From NCBI GenBank assembly GCA_020725315.1, contig DYFG01000110.1, positions 1 to 5,046 on the forward strand: a DNA stretch of 5,046 bases, given 5' to 3'. Source of the stretch: Nitrosotalea sp. (GTDB lineage Archaea; Halobacteriota; Syntropharchaeia; Alkanophagales; Methanospirareceae). The first letter of the stretch is position 1; every line of letters begins with the position of its first letter. Both the position numbers and the translations under genes were made by a program. Shown piece after piece: positions 1-5,046 of the stretch. Below the pieces are notes generated by a model that saw only the letters and a list, made by a program, of their open reading frames with translations, made no database searches and was not told the DNA's origin.

Positions 1-85
1 ATTTCCTTTCGGGATTCCTCTCATCAAATAGTGCTGAAATTATCGATGTATCCAAGTATACTCTCAGTTTTCTTTTCATCTTCAT
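1..85 (-). CDS. PIN-domain protein, likely VapC-type toxin (5' end only)
   Basis: The first 28 codons of a gene that continues past base 1. The translation contains VYLDTSIISALFDERNPERK, which matches the first strand and helix of PIN-domain nucleases. The Asp in YLDTS (residue 12 from the ATG at 85) is the first of the acidic metal-binding residues. PIN proteins of this size class are usually VapC-like RNases paired with a small antitoxin encoded just upstream, and a small frame does sit there. Two starts are possible. The ATG at 85 directly follows the TAG of the upstream frame. The ATG at 79 has better spacing (9 nt) from the AAGAGG at 94-89. The remaining catalytic residues lie outside the window, so activity cannot be judged. 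The fold call is fairly strong; the toxin role is inferred from the layout. Confidence 0.72.
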   Translation of the reverse strand, partial: MKMKRKLRVYLDTSIISALFDERNPERK

Positions 86-226
86 CTACCTCTTAGGCAT
101 GGCGTATAACGTAGTATATCCGAACTGGTTCGTATATCCTTCCATTTCGGAGTTATATCAGAAGTACTTCGTATATACAACCCTATGAGCGAAATCTTCT
201 ATCCCCCCGATATTTCTCTTATTCAT
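86..226 (-). pseudogene. Small antitoxin-like frame interrupted by an internal TGA
   Basis: A 46-codon frame, too short for most gene callers, runs from the ATG at 226 to the TAG at 88-86 and touches the PIN gene start. It is preceded by a very good Shine-Dalgarno site, GGAGGTGA at 242-235, 8 nt from the ATG and inside the end of the recombinase gene, whose stop it overlaps by 8 nt. Codon 23 (160-158) is TGA. Before it the product reads MNKRNIGGIEDFAHRVVYTK then YF; after it the frame continues for 23 codons and ends LYAMPKR. A 13-codon repeat (YTKYF-stop-Y and YTNQFGY) shows that the TGA corresponds to a GGA Gly codon in the second copy. The position directly before a PIN gene suggests an antitoxin, but I do not recognise the family. 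Alternatives are a 22-residue peptide, reinitiation at the internal ATG at 145, or a sequencing error at base 160. Confidence 0.5.
116..175 (-). repeat. 13-codon tandem repeat that also forms two imperfect palindromes
   Basis: Two 21-nt blocks, 175-155 and 136-116 on the minus strand, match at 17 of 21 positions and are offset by 39 nt (13 codons). Each encodes a YT-x-x-F-x-Y pattern in the small frame described above. Each is also an imperfect palindrome read at the DNA level: TATATC-n-GAA-4 nt-TTCGTATAT at 115-138 and 154-177 on the plus strand, with GAAGTACTTC a perfect 10-bp palindrome in the second. The codon offset argues that the repeat arose as coding sequence. A double operator, or a recombinase arm site next to the integrase remnant, is a less likely reading. 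Confidence 0.55.
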
Positions 227-821
227 TTTTTGTTTCACCTCCATATTTTTGGGTCTCAAACAAATTGTCTAACGGACTTTTTATTTTTCCTATATCCTTA
301 TTGCTTACATGGGTATATATTTCTGTCGTTTTGCTACTTTTATGTCCCAGTAACTCCTGAATATACCTTAAATCGGTTCCCGATTCCAACAGATGAGTTG
401 CAAAACTATGTCTCAAGCTGTGAGCTGATACTTCTTTTCTTCTTCCCGCTCTTTTATAAGCCGCTGTAAAGATTTCCCTTCCCTTCGCTCCTTTTATGTG
501 AATCAGTTTCCTCTCAGTATCTATATCCTCTATCTTTAACTTCACAACCTCACTTACCTTTAATCCCGCTGAATATATAAGCATTAAGATTGCTTTATGC
601 TTTATCTTTTTCAACTCGTCTAAGTATATAATCTGGTCAATGACAATGCTTTCCCCATCAAAAATAAACAAGAGCTTTTCAAGCTCAGAATAAGGCACAC
701 TCCAGCACTTCTCCTCTGGATGCCATCGGTATCCTTCGATAGTTTTAATTTTTGCGATGTAATCTGGGTTATAAGGAAAAGAGATTGTAATCCTTTCTCC
801 GTCTTTTCTAACCTCCATCAT
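219..821 (-). pseudogene. Tyrosine recombinase (XerA/integrase family) with two internal deletions
   Basis: The 200-residue product aligns in pieces to XerA-like tyrosine recombinases that are normally about 300 residues, or about 370 with the extra N-terminal module seen here. Residues 1-62 are that module (RWHPEEKCWSVPYSE). The SAM-like core-binding domain of about 100 residues is then missing, and the sequence resumes at KIKHKAILMLIYSAG (73-87). After KGAKGR (110-115) roughly 45-50 residues are missing, including the strand and helix between the beta-hairpin and box II, before EIFTAAYKRAG (116-126). Box II is intact: H134-x-x-R137, H160 in LLGH and the nucleophile Y169 in IYTH. The first catalytic Arg (normally GLRVSE) is Lys88 (AAG, 560-558). 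The ATG at 821 follows the trpC stop by 9 nt and has an AGAGGA Shine-Dalgarno site. Lack of the core-binding domain and of Arg I makes recombination very unlikely. It is an open in-frame remnant that could still be translated. Deletion sizes come from remembered family members. Confidence 0.8.
235..242 (-). promoter_or_regulatory. Shine-Dalgarno site for the small frame at 226
   Basis: GGAGGTGA, 8 nt before the ATG at 226, lies within the last codons of the recombinase gene (Y-G-G-E). It is the strongest ribosome-binding sequence in the left half of the window and the main evidence that the short frame after the recombinase is, or was, a real gene. Confidence 0.6.
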
Positions 822-830
822 TTCCTCTTC

Positions 831-1586
831 TCACTCCAGACATGACTTTATAAACTCCTTTGGATTTCCCGACCTCATCAATGCAGTACCAATGAGTAGG
901 GCATCCGCACCGCATTTAAATAAATACCTCGCATCCGCCGGTGTCTTAACCCCTGATTCACTTATCATAATGCTATCCTTTGGCACATACGCCGAAAGTC
1001 TCGCGGTCGTTTCGAGATCCACGATAAAGGTTCTGAGGTTCCGGTTATTAATTCCGATGAGTTCAGCCCCGGCATTTACCGCTGCTTCTATCTCTTCCGC
1101 CGAGTGGCATTCGACCACCGCCTCCAGCCCAAGATCAGCCACCACATCCAAGAGCTTCGCCACCGGCGCGATGCCTTTAATGAGCAATACTGAATCTGCA
1201 CCATATCCAAATGCCTCCCAAACCTGGTATTCATCCACAACAAAATCCTTGTAGAGCACCGGAATACTCACGCTTTTCTTCACCTTCGATACATTTTCAA
1301 CGTTCCCTCCAAAGTAAGGAGACGTGATGACAGAGAGTGCCGTTGCACCCCCTTCCTCATATTCACCTGCTAGTGATAAGACATCTCTGGTTCCTATAAG
1401 GTCACCGTCCCTCGGTGATCGCGGCTTTATCTCTGCTATTATCGCCTTATCCTTCCTCTTAATTGCTTCTGATAAACGGAGAATGTCACTCTTCCGTTCC
1501 GGGATCTTAACCTTTTTCCTTCTTTTAACTCCTCGTTTTGTATCCTCGATTATCCTATCTAGTAAATCGTTCAAGTCTTGACTCAT
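831..1586 (-). CDS. trpC: Indole-3-glycerol phosphate synthase
   Basis: Converts CdRP (1-(2-carboxyphenylamino)-1-deoxyribulose 5-phosphate) to indole-3-glycerol phosphate with loss of CO2 and water; a cytoplasmic single-domain TIM barrel. From the ATG at 1586 the product is 251 residues, normal for a stand-alone enzyme. The full catalytic set is visible: E52 and K54 in AEIKPRSP, K113 in VLYKDF, E159 in VVECHS, N180 in GINNRN, and E210-S211 in ISESGV, close to the numbering of the Sulfolobus enzyme. The phosphate-binding end GADALLIGTALMR is also present. A longer frame begins at a TTG at 1595 and adds three residues, but the ATG, preceded by GGGGG, is the better start. Either start lies inside the end of trpD (32-nt overlap from the ATG), so translation is probably coupled. 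No TrpF domain is fused. Stop TGA at 833-831. Confidence 0.96.
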   Translation of the reverse strand: MSQDLNDLLDRIIEDTKRGVKRRKKVKIPERKSDILRLSEAIKRKDKAIIAEIKPRSPRDGDLIGTRDVLSLAGEYEEGGATALSVITSPYFGGNVENVSKVKKSVSIPVLYKDFVVDEYQVWEAFGYGADSVLLIKGIAPVAKLLDVVADLGLEAVVECHSAEEIEAAVNAGAELIGINNRNLRTFIVDLETTARLSAYVPKDSIMISESGVKTPADARYLFKCGADALLIGTALMRSGNPKEFIKSCLE

Positions 1587-2595
1587 CGCCCCCAAATCGA
1601 ATTAAATCCTCAAGTTTTCGGTATGCCTCTCCCGAATCTACTGAAAGAGAGGCAAGCTCAAAACCGTTTTTCAAGTCCGCTGCAAGTCCCCCTACGACCA
1701 ATGCCGCTGCTGCATTCATCAAAACCGCATTCCTCCTTGCACCTTTTCGCCCCTTCAGAATATCAAGTGCAATTTTCGCATTCTCTTCCGCATTGCCGCC
1801 CTCTATCTCTCCCACCTTCGCCCTTCCCAGCCCAAAATCCTCTGGATATATGCTGTACGTTATTATCTTCCCGTCTCTCAGCTCCGCTATTTTAGTCTCT
1901 CCAATCGGGGAGATCTCATCCAATCCATCCAAGCCATGAGCAACCAGTGCATGTCCCACTCCAAGCCCTTCCAACACCTCCGCAATTTTTTCGACGAGCA
2001 AAACATCATAGACACCCATCACCTGCGCTGTTACCTTCGCAGGATTTGCTAACGGTCCAAGAATATTGAATACCGTTCGTATCCCAACCTCCCTTCTCGG
2101 TCCCAACGCATATTTCATTGCAGGATGAAATACCGGAGCGAACATAAAACCTATTCCCACAGTTTCTATACACTCACACACCCGCTCTGGCTCAAGCATT
2201 AGATTAAGACCAAGTGCTTCAAGAACATCAGCAGAACCTGCTTTTGACGAGACTGCTCGGTTTCCATGTTTCGCAACGACTGCCCCGGCACCTGCGGCGA
2301 CAAATGCAGAGATGGTACTTATATTGAAGGTCTTTATCCTATCCCCGCCGGTTCCACAGGTATCTATCATTGCTTCATCTACGTGCGGAGTGATGACGGA
2401 TGCATAGCGAAGCATTGCATGAGCAAACGAAACAATCTCCTCAACCGTCTCTCCTTTCATCCTCAGTGCTGTTAAGAATGAGGCTATTTGCCCACTCGTC
2501 GCGCTACCGCTCATGATATCATCCATTACAAGCTCCGCTTCATCCGGTTCAAGGTCTCTTCTTTCCACAACCTTCGATATCGCTTCTTTTATCAT
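1555..2595 (-). CDS. trpD: Anthranilate phosphoribosyltransferase
   Basis: Transfers the phosphoribosyl group of PRPP to anthranilate, the second committed step of tryptophan synthesis. The 346-residue length is standard. In order: the N-terminal helical domain with GSATSGQIASFLTALRMKG (30-48); the PRPP loop DTCGTGGD (78-85); NIST (91-94); KHGNRAVSSKAGSAD (109-123); the anthranilate-site segment GPRREVGIRTVFNILGPLANP (165-185); and the metal-binding Asp-Glu pair in HGLDGLDE (D226, E227). SSKAGSAD replaces the commoner SSxSGSAD, a mild substitution. The ATG overlaps the trpG stop as ATGA and has a weak GAAGAG just upstream, so translational coupling to trpG is likely. The end, after a TAG at 1557-1555, overlaps trpC. 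It is not fused to TrpG, unlike the enterobacterial arrangement. Confidence 0.97.
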   Translation of the reverse strand: MIKEAISKVVERRDLEPDEAELVMDDIMSGSATSGQIASFLTALRMKGETVEEIVSFAHAMLRYASVITPHVDEAMIDTCGTGGDRIKTFNISTISAFVAAGAGAVVAKHGNRAVSSKAGSADVLEALGLNLMLEPERVCECIETVGIGFMFAPVFHPAMKYALGPRREVGIRTVFNILGPLANPAKVTAQVMGVYDVLLVEKIAEVLEGLGVGHALVAHGLDGLDEISPIGETKIAELRDGKIITYSIYPEDFGLGRAKVGEIEGGNAEENAKIALDILKGRKGARRNAVLMNAAAALVVGGLAADLKNGFELASLSVDSGEAYRKLEDLIRFGGDESRLERFTR

Positions 2596-3155
2596 CTCTT
2601 CAGAAAGTTCTCGATCATCTTCTTCCCATCTTCGGTCAATATGGACTCGGGATGGAACTGGACGCCCTCAATTGGCACCGTTCTATGCCGTATCCCCATG
2701 ATCTCCTTATCTTCTGCCCGTGCGGAAATTTGTAAGCATGAAGGGAAATCATCCTCACAAACTATGAGTGAGTGATACCGCGTTGCGTGAAGAGGGTTCT
2801 TTATTCCCTCAAATATACCCTGAGAATCATGATGTATCAGTGAAACCTTCCCATGCATTATCCTTCTTGCGTAGCCTATCCGAGCACCGAAAACATGTCC
2901 TATCACCTGATGTCCCAAACAAACCCCAAGAATAGGAATCTTACCGCTGAAGATTCTTACCGCTTCCTCAGAAAACCCTGCCCCTTCTGGTCTCCCTGGT
3001 CCAGGAGAGATGATGACCCTATCTGCTTCAATATTCCTGAGTTCCTCTATTCCCACATCATTCCTCCTCACTACTACGTCCATACCCATTTCTCCTACAT
3101 ATTGCACGAGATTGTACACGAAGGAATCGTAATTATCTATCACAAGCACTTTCAT
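2592..3155 (-). CDS. trpG: Anthranilate synthase glutaminase subunit
   Basis: Class I glutamine amidotransferase subunit that hydrolyses glutamine and feeds ammonia to TrpE. The 187 residues match a stand-alone TrpG. The catalytic triad is complete: C79 in GVCLGHQ, with H168 and E170 in VQFHPES. The start MKVLVIDNYDSFVYNLVQYV and the ISPGPGRPEGAG loop (49-60) are typical. The same fold serves PabA in folate synthesis, but position between trpE and trpD makes TrpG the primary role; dual use with a PabB elsewhere cannot be excluded. Its ATG overlaps the trpE stop (ATGA) and its own TGA overlaps the trpD start in the same way. No clear Shine-Dalgarno site precedes it, so it probably depends on ribosomes finishing trpE, which would also keep the subunits in balance. 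Confidence 0.97.
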   Translation of the reverse strand: MKVLVIDNYDSFVYNLVQYVGEMGMDVVVRRNDVGIEELRNIEADRVIISPGPGRPEGAGFSEEAVRIFSGKIPILGVCLGHQVIGHVFGARIGYARRIMHGKVSLIHHDSQGIFEGIKNPLHATRYHSLIVCEDDFPSCLQISARAEDKEIMGIRHRTVPIEGVQFHPESILTEDGKKMIENFLKR

Positions 3156-4498
3156 GTTTCTGGAGTCGTTACTAAAGCACGCAATTTGTTCTCAGTCTCT
3201 GCGAATTCCTTCTCCGGAACCGAATCTGCCACTATACCCGCACCAGCCTGGAAATACACCTTCCTACCAGCGGTGAACATTGTTCTAATTGTGATTGCAA
3301 AATCGAGATTGCCTGAGAAGTCGAAATAGCCAACCCCACCTGCGTAAATACCCCTTCTACTCCTCTCCAGCTCTTCTATTATCTCCATCGCTCGTATCTT
3401 CGGCGCCCCTGTTACCGTGCCGGCAGGAAAAGAGCAGCGAAAAACGTCAAATGCATTCTTACTTTCGTCCAATTTCGCCGTTATATTTGAGACGATATGC
3501 TGGACGTGCGAATACTTCTCGATATCCATCAGTTCGGTTACTTCAACGCTTCCTGGCTGAGCAACCCTTCCAAGATCATTCCTCCCAAGGTCAACCAGCA
3601 TTATATGTTCGGCCCGCTCTTTTTCATCGAGGAGCATATCCACCTTTAAAAGTTCGTCCTCTTCCCTCGTTCTCCCTCGCTTCCTCGTCCCGGCAAGCGG
3701 TCTTAACGTTAATATCCCATCTCTTAGCCTGACCAGCATCTCCGGAGACGAACCCGCAACGATGTTGTCAAAATCCAGATAAAACATGTATGGAGAAGGA
3801 TTTGTTAACCGAAGAGTCTTGTAAAAATATAACGGGTCGCCATTATAGTTCGATTCAATCCTCCTCGAAAGCACCACCTGGAATATATCCCCTTCCCGGA
3901 TATACTCCTTCGCTTTTACTATTCCTTCTTCAAATTCTTCTTTCCCTGGTTCTGCATGAAGTGAAGATACGAAAAAGTCATCAACCCCACCCCCTCCTTT
4001 CCCCACAAGCTCTTCTATCTTGGGTTCCTCCTTCTTGTAAGATACCAGAATCACCTCCTGCCGGAGATGGTCGAAACAGAGCAGATATGCAGGGATGATG
4101 AAGTGTGCGTCTGGACATCCTAAGGTATCAGGGAGTAAAGATGGGAGATTTTCAAAGAACCTAACGAAGTCGTAAGAGAAGAACCCCACAAAACCACCGG
4201 AGAATGGCAATGTCTCCACCCTATCGCACTCGAAAGAATAAAGCACGCTCTTCATCGCCTCATAGGGGTCTGTCATTCTGCAGCTCTCACCATTGACCTC
4301 CACCACTCTACCCTTAGATTTGAATTCCAGGAGCGGGTCGAACCCAATGAATGAATATCGCGCAAGCTTTTCCCTACCCTGTACTGATTCGAGTAGGAAA
4401 CTCTTGTCAGAGACGCTTCTTATCTTTGAAAAGACTTCAAGAGGGGTGAATGGAATATTCACCCTTCTTACGCTCTTCGTTACGGTTCTCTTTTCCAT
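3152..4498 (-). CDS. trpE: Anthranilate synthase component I
   Basis: Makes anthranilate from chorismate with ammonia supplied by TrpG; the entry point of the pathway. 448 residues, close to the compact archaeal form. The N-terminal domain carries the LLES motif (35-38) and the chorismate-binding domain carries NPSPYMFY (233-240), which together form the tryptophan feedback site in characterised TrpE proteins, so allosteric inhibition is likely. Catalytic landmarks: AGTRKRGRT (269-277), ERAEHIMLVDLGRNDLGRV (294-312), H334 in VQHIVSN, PAGTVTGAPKIRAM (358-371), and the C-terminal QAGAGIVADSVPEKE with the closing E-x-E-N-K. NPSPYMF favours TrpE over PabB. A Gly-rich linker (GKGGGG, 166-171) separates the halves. 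The ATG at 4498 directly follows the TAG of the trpB2 remnant with no gap and has no Shine-Dalgarno site, so initiation probably relies on the terminating ribosome. Confidence 0.97.
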   Translation of the reverse strand: MEKRTVTKSVRRVNIPFTPLEVFSKIRSVSDKSFLLESVQGREKLARYSFIGFDPLLEFKSKGRVVEVNGESCRMTDPYEAMKSVLYSFECDRVETLPFSGGFVGFFSYDFVRFFENLPSLLPDTLGCPDAHFIIPAYLLCFDHLRQEVILVSYKKEEPKIEELVGKGGGGVDDFFVSSLHAEPGKEEFEEGIVKAKEYIREGDIFQVVLSRRIESNYNGDPLYFYKTLRLTNPSPYMFYLDFDNIVAGSSPEMLVRLRDGILTLRPLAGTRKRGRTREEDELLKVDMLLDEKERAEHIMLVDLGRNDLGRVAQPGSVEVTELMDIEKYSHVQHIVSNITAKLDESKNAFDVFRCSFPAGTVTGAPKIRAMEIIEELERSRRGIYAGGVGYFDFSGNLDFAITIRTMFTAGRKVYFQAGAGIVADSVPEKEFAETENKLRALVTTPET

Positions 4499-4861
4499 CT
4501 ATGGTATTTTCGGCAGGTTAGCCAAGGCTTGCTTTACCAACTCCACGGGATACTCATAGTCCACCAGTTTTCCCTGTAAGAAAGCATCGTACGCCCCTAA
4601 GTCGAAATGCCCGTGACCACTGTTATTGAAGAATATCACCTCTTCTCTCACTTCCTCTGGTATCGGAATCCATCTCTCTGTGCTCACTTCTTGCCGTATG
4701 ATCTCCATCGGAAAAATGGGTAACACATCTTCTGGCTTTACTGGCTCCTTCGTCATCGGATTGAGTGGCGGCTCCGGGAGAGCAGGCATGTCTGTCTGTA
4801 TATTGTACCACGCCTTCGGGATCTCTTCCTCATCGAGCAGTACCTTCGCTTTTATGCTCAT
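4499..4861 (-). pseudogene. trpB2: TrpB2-type tryptophan synthase beta, internally deleted to its two ends
   Basis: The 120-residue product joins the first ~72 residues of a TrpB2 protein to its last ~48. Residues 1-72 show the typical TrpB2 start (EEEIPKAWYNI, IFPMEIIRQEVSTERW, IPEEVR). Residues 74-120 show the end: VIFFNNSGHGHFDLGAYDAF, then DYEYPVELVKQAL. Intact TrpB2 proteins are about 420-450 residues, so some 310-330 are gone, including the HKPN-type loop with the PLP lysine, the substrate loop and the GGGSN phosphate-binding loop. Only the Ser of SGHG, which contacts the PLP ring in the family, remains. The join is in frame near 4646-4640. Catalysis by this product is not possible. The start is well supported (GAGGTGA at 4872-4866, 4 nt away) and the stop touches trpE, so it is probably still translated. 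An assembly collapse is the main alternative. Confidence 0.87.
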
Positions 4862-4865
4862 CTTC

Positions 4866-4872
4866 TCACCTC
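4866..4872 (-). promoter_or_regulatory. Shine-Dalgarno site of the trpB2 remnant
   Basis: GAGGTGA, 4 nt before the ATG at 4861, contains the archaeal GGTGA core. It is the only strong ribosome-binding site at the head of the operon; trpE and trpG have none of their own, so ribosomes loaded here may serve trpE as well. Confidence 0.7.
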
Positions 4873-4910
4873 AATGTTCATTGATGTGCTCCGAAGTATA
4901 AAGATATACA

Positions 4911-4918
4911 TATATAAA
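4911..4918 (-). promoter_or_regulatory. Archaeal TATA box, probable trp operon promoter
   Basis: TTTATATA on the minus strand, 50-57 nt before the trpB2 remnant ATG, fits an archaeal TATA box. A start site about 25 nt downstream would fall near 4889 and leave a leader of under 30 nt. A second, weaker candidate (TTTATACTT, 4902-4894) lies closer and would give a nearly leaderless transcript. The sequence upstream of the box is not a convincing BRE. Confidence 0.5.
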
Positions 4919-4929
4919 GCATACCTCTT

Positions 4930-4943
4930 TTTGCACTTTGCAC
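4930..4943. repeat. Tandem heptamer TTTGCAC x2 beside the TATA box
   Basis: Two perfect adjacent copies of TTTGCAC (4930-4936 and 4937-4943) end 12 nt upstream of the TATA box. The spot suits a regulator-binding site, but the motif does not match the TGTACA box described for the methanogen regulator TrpY, and a chance repeat in AT-rich DNA is possible. Confidence 0.25.
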
Positions 4944-5046
4944 TCATGCTACTTTTATTAAGCACATTCTGAAAGTTGTATTCAATTTCTTTTCTACTTG
5001 TCCCTTTTTGAAACTTCATCGAACTTTTTTGCTTGTATTTGTATAG

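Larger units (their letters stand above)
4858..5046 (-). other. Leader region with an uninterrupted reading frame entering from the right edge
   Basis: This stretch is mainly the AT-rich promoter and leader of the operon. One minus-strand frame is nevertheless open from base 5046 to a TGA at 4860-4858 (62 sense codons), and that TGA overlaps the trpB2 remnant start as ATGA, the same junction style as trpE-trpG and trpG-trpD. Internal ATGs are at 5018, 4972 (GTG at 4990 also) and 4881; the last would give only MNIEVRR. The translation (for example RKEIEYNFQNVLNKSSM) resembles nothing I know, has no tryptophan codons for an attenuator, and crosses the TATA box, so I think it is more likely non-coding. 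It could instead be the tail of an upstream gene. ATG positions other than 4881 are approximate. Confidence 0.2.

Noticed and set aside
115..177. Archaeal dif site for XerA
   Set aside because: The arms are AT-rich and symmetrical but do not match the archaeal dif arms as I remember them, and the 13-codon offset is better explained by a coding repeat.
185..469. Plus-strand frame of 94 codons with many Phe, Leu and Tyr residues
   Set aside because: It lies antisense to the recombinase and small-frame genes, resembles no family, and its hydrophobic look comes from reading A-rich coding DNA backwards.
892..1939. Several plus-strand frames of 85-133 codons
   Set aside because: All are opposite trpC and trpD, whose full motif sets are on the minus strand; the Ser- and Pro-rich translations are typical antisense shadows.
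3113..3118. TGTACA, the core of the TrpY operator known from methanogens
   Set aside because: A single copy inside trpG coding sequence, far from the promoter; a chance match.
2853..4098. Plus-strand frames of 102-158 codons
   Set aside because: Antisense to trpG and trpE, with no recognisable motif and no ribosome-binding site.
4623..4811. Second minus-strand frame of 62 codons inside the trpB2 remnant
   Set aside because: It is the shifted frame of the remnant and its translation has no TrpB-like content, so it does not rescue any missing part.
4862..4960. Trp-codon attenuator leader peptide
   Set aside because: The open frame and its short form MNIEVRR contain no TGG codons, and no competing hairpins or terminator are visible.
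1..5046. tRNA, rRNA, CRISPR array or riboswitch
   Set aside because: No cloverleaf with a TTCGA-type loop, regular spacer-repeat pattern or recognisable aptamer was seen, and nearly all of the window is coding.

Overview
The window is an archaeal tryptophan-biosynthesis operon that runs right to left on the minus strand, followed by a decayed mobile or toxin-antitoxin tail. An archaeal host is inferred from the TrpB2-type tryptophan synthase beta ends, GGTGA-type Shine-Dalgarno sites, a TATA box instead of -35/-10 elements, a euryarchaeal-looking IGPS motif (EIKPRSP), and a XerA-like recombinase with an archaeal or thermophile-style C-terminus. A euryarchaeon, possibly from the Syntrophoarchaeia/ANME-1 neighbourhood, fits, but nothing here fixes the genus.

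Layout in transcription order: about 185 bp of AT-rich leader with a TATA box (5046-4862); a TrpB2 remnant that keeps only the two ends of the protein (4861-4499); trpE (4498-3152); trpG (3155-2592); trpD (2595-1555); trpC (1586-831); a shrunken tyrosine recombinase (821-219); a small antitoxin-like frame broken by an internal TGA (226-86); and the start of a PIN-domain toxin that leaves the window at base 1. Every junction is an overlap, a direct abutment or a 9-nt gap, and I see no terminator or internal promoter, so the whole set could form one transcript.

TrpE and TrpG form anthranilate synthase, TrpD adds the phosphoribosyl group, and TrpC closes the indole ring. These four enzymes look intact and carry their catalytic residues. 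No trpF or trpA is present, and the only trpB-like gene has lost its catalytic core, so the later steps must be encoded elsewhere. TrpE keeps the LLES and NPSPYMF tryptophan-binding motifs, so feedback inhibition is likely.

The unusual part is the damage around an otherwise healthy operon. Three apparent internal deletions, one in trpB2 and two in the recombinase, are all in frame. In trpB2 the deletion keeps the start codon, its ribosome-binding site and a stop codon that touches the trpE start, as if the remnant were kept as a translated leader for trpE. The antitoxin frame is interrupted by a TGA that lies in a 13-codon repeat whose other copy has GGA, so a Gly-to-stop change is readable directly from the sequence.
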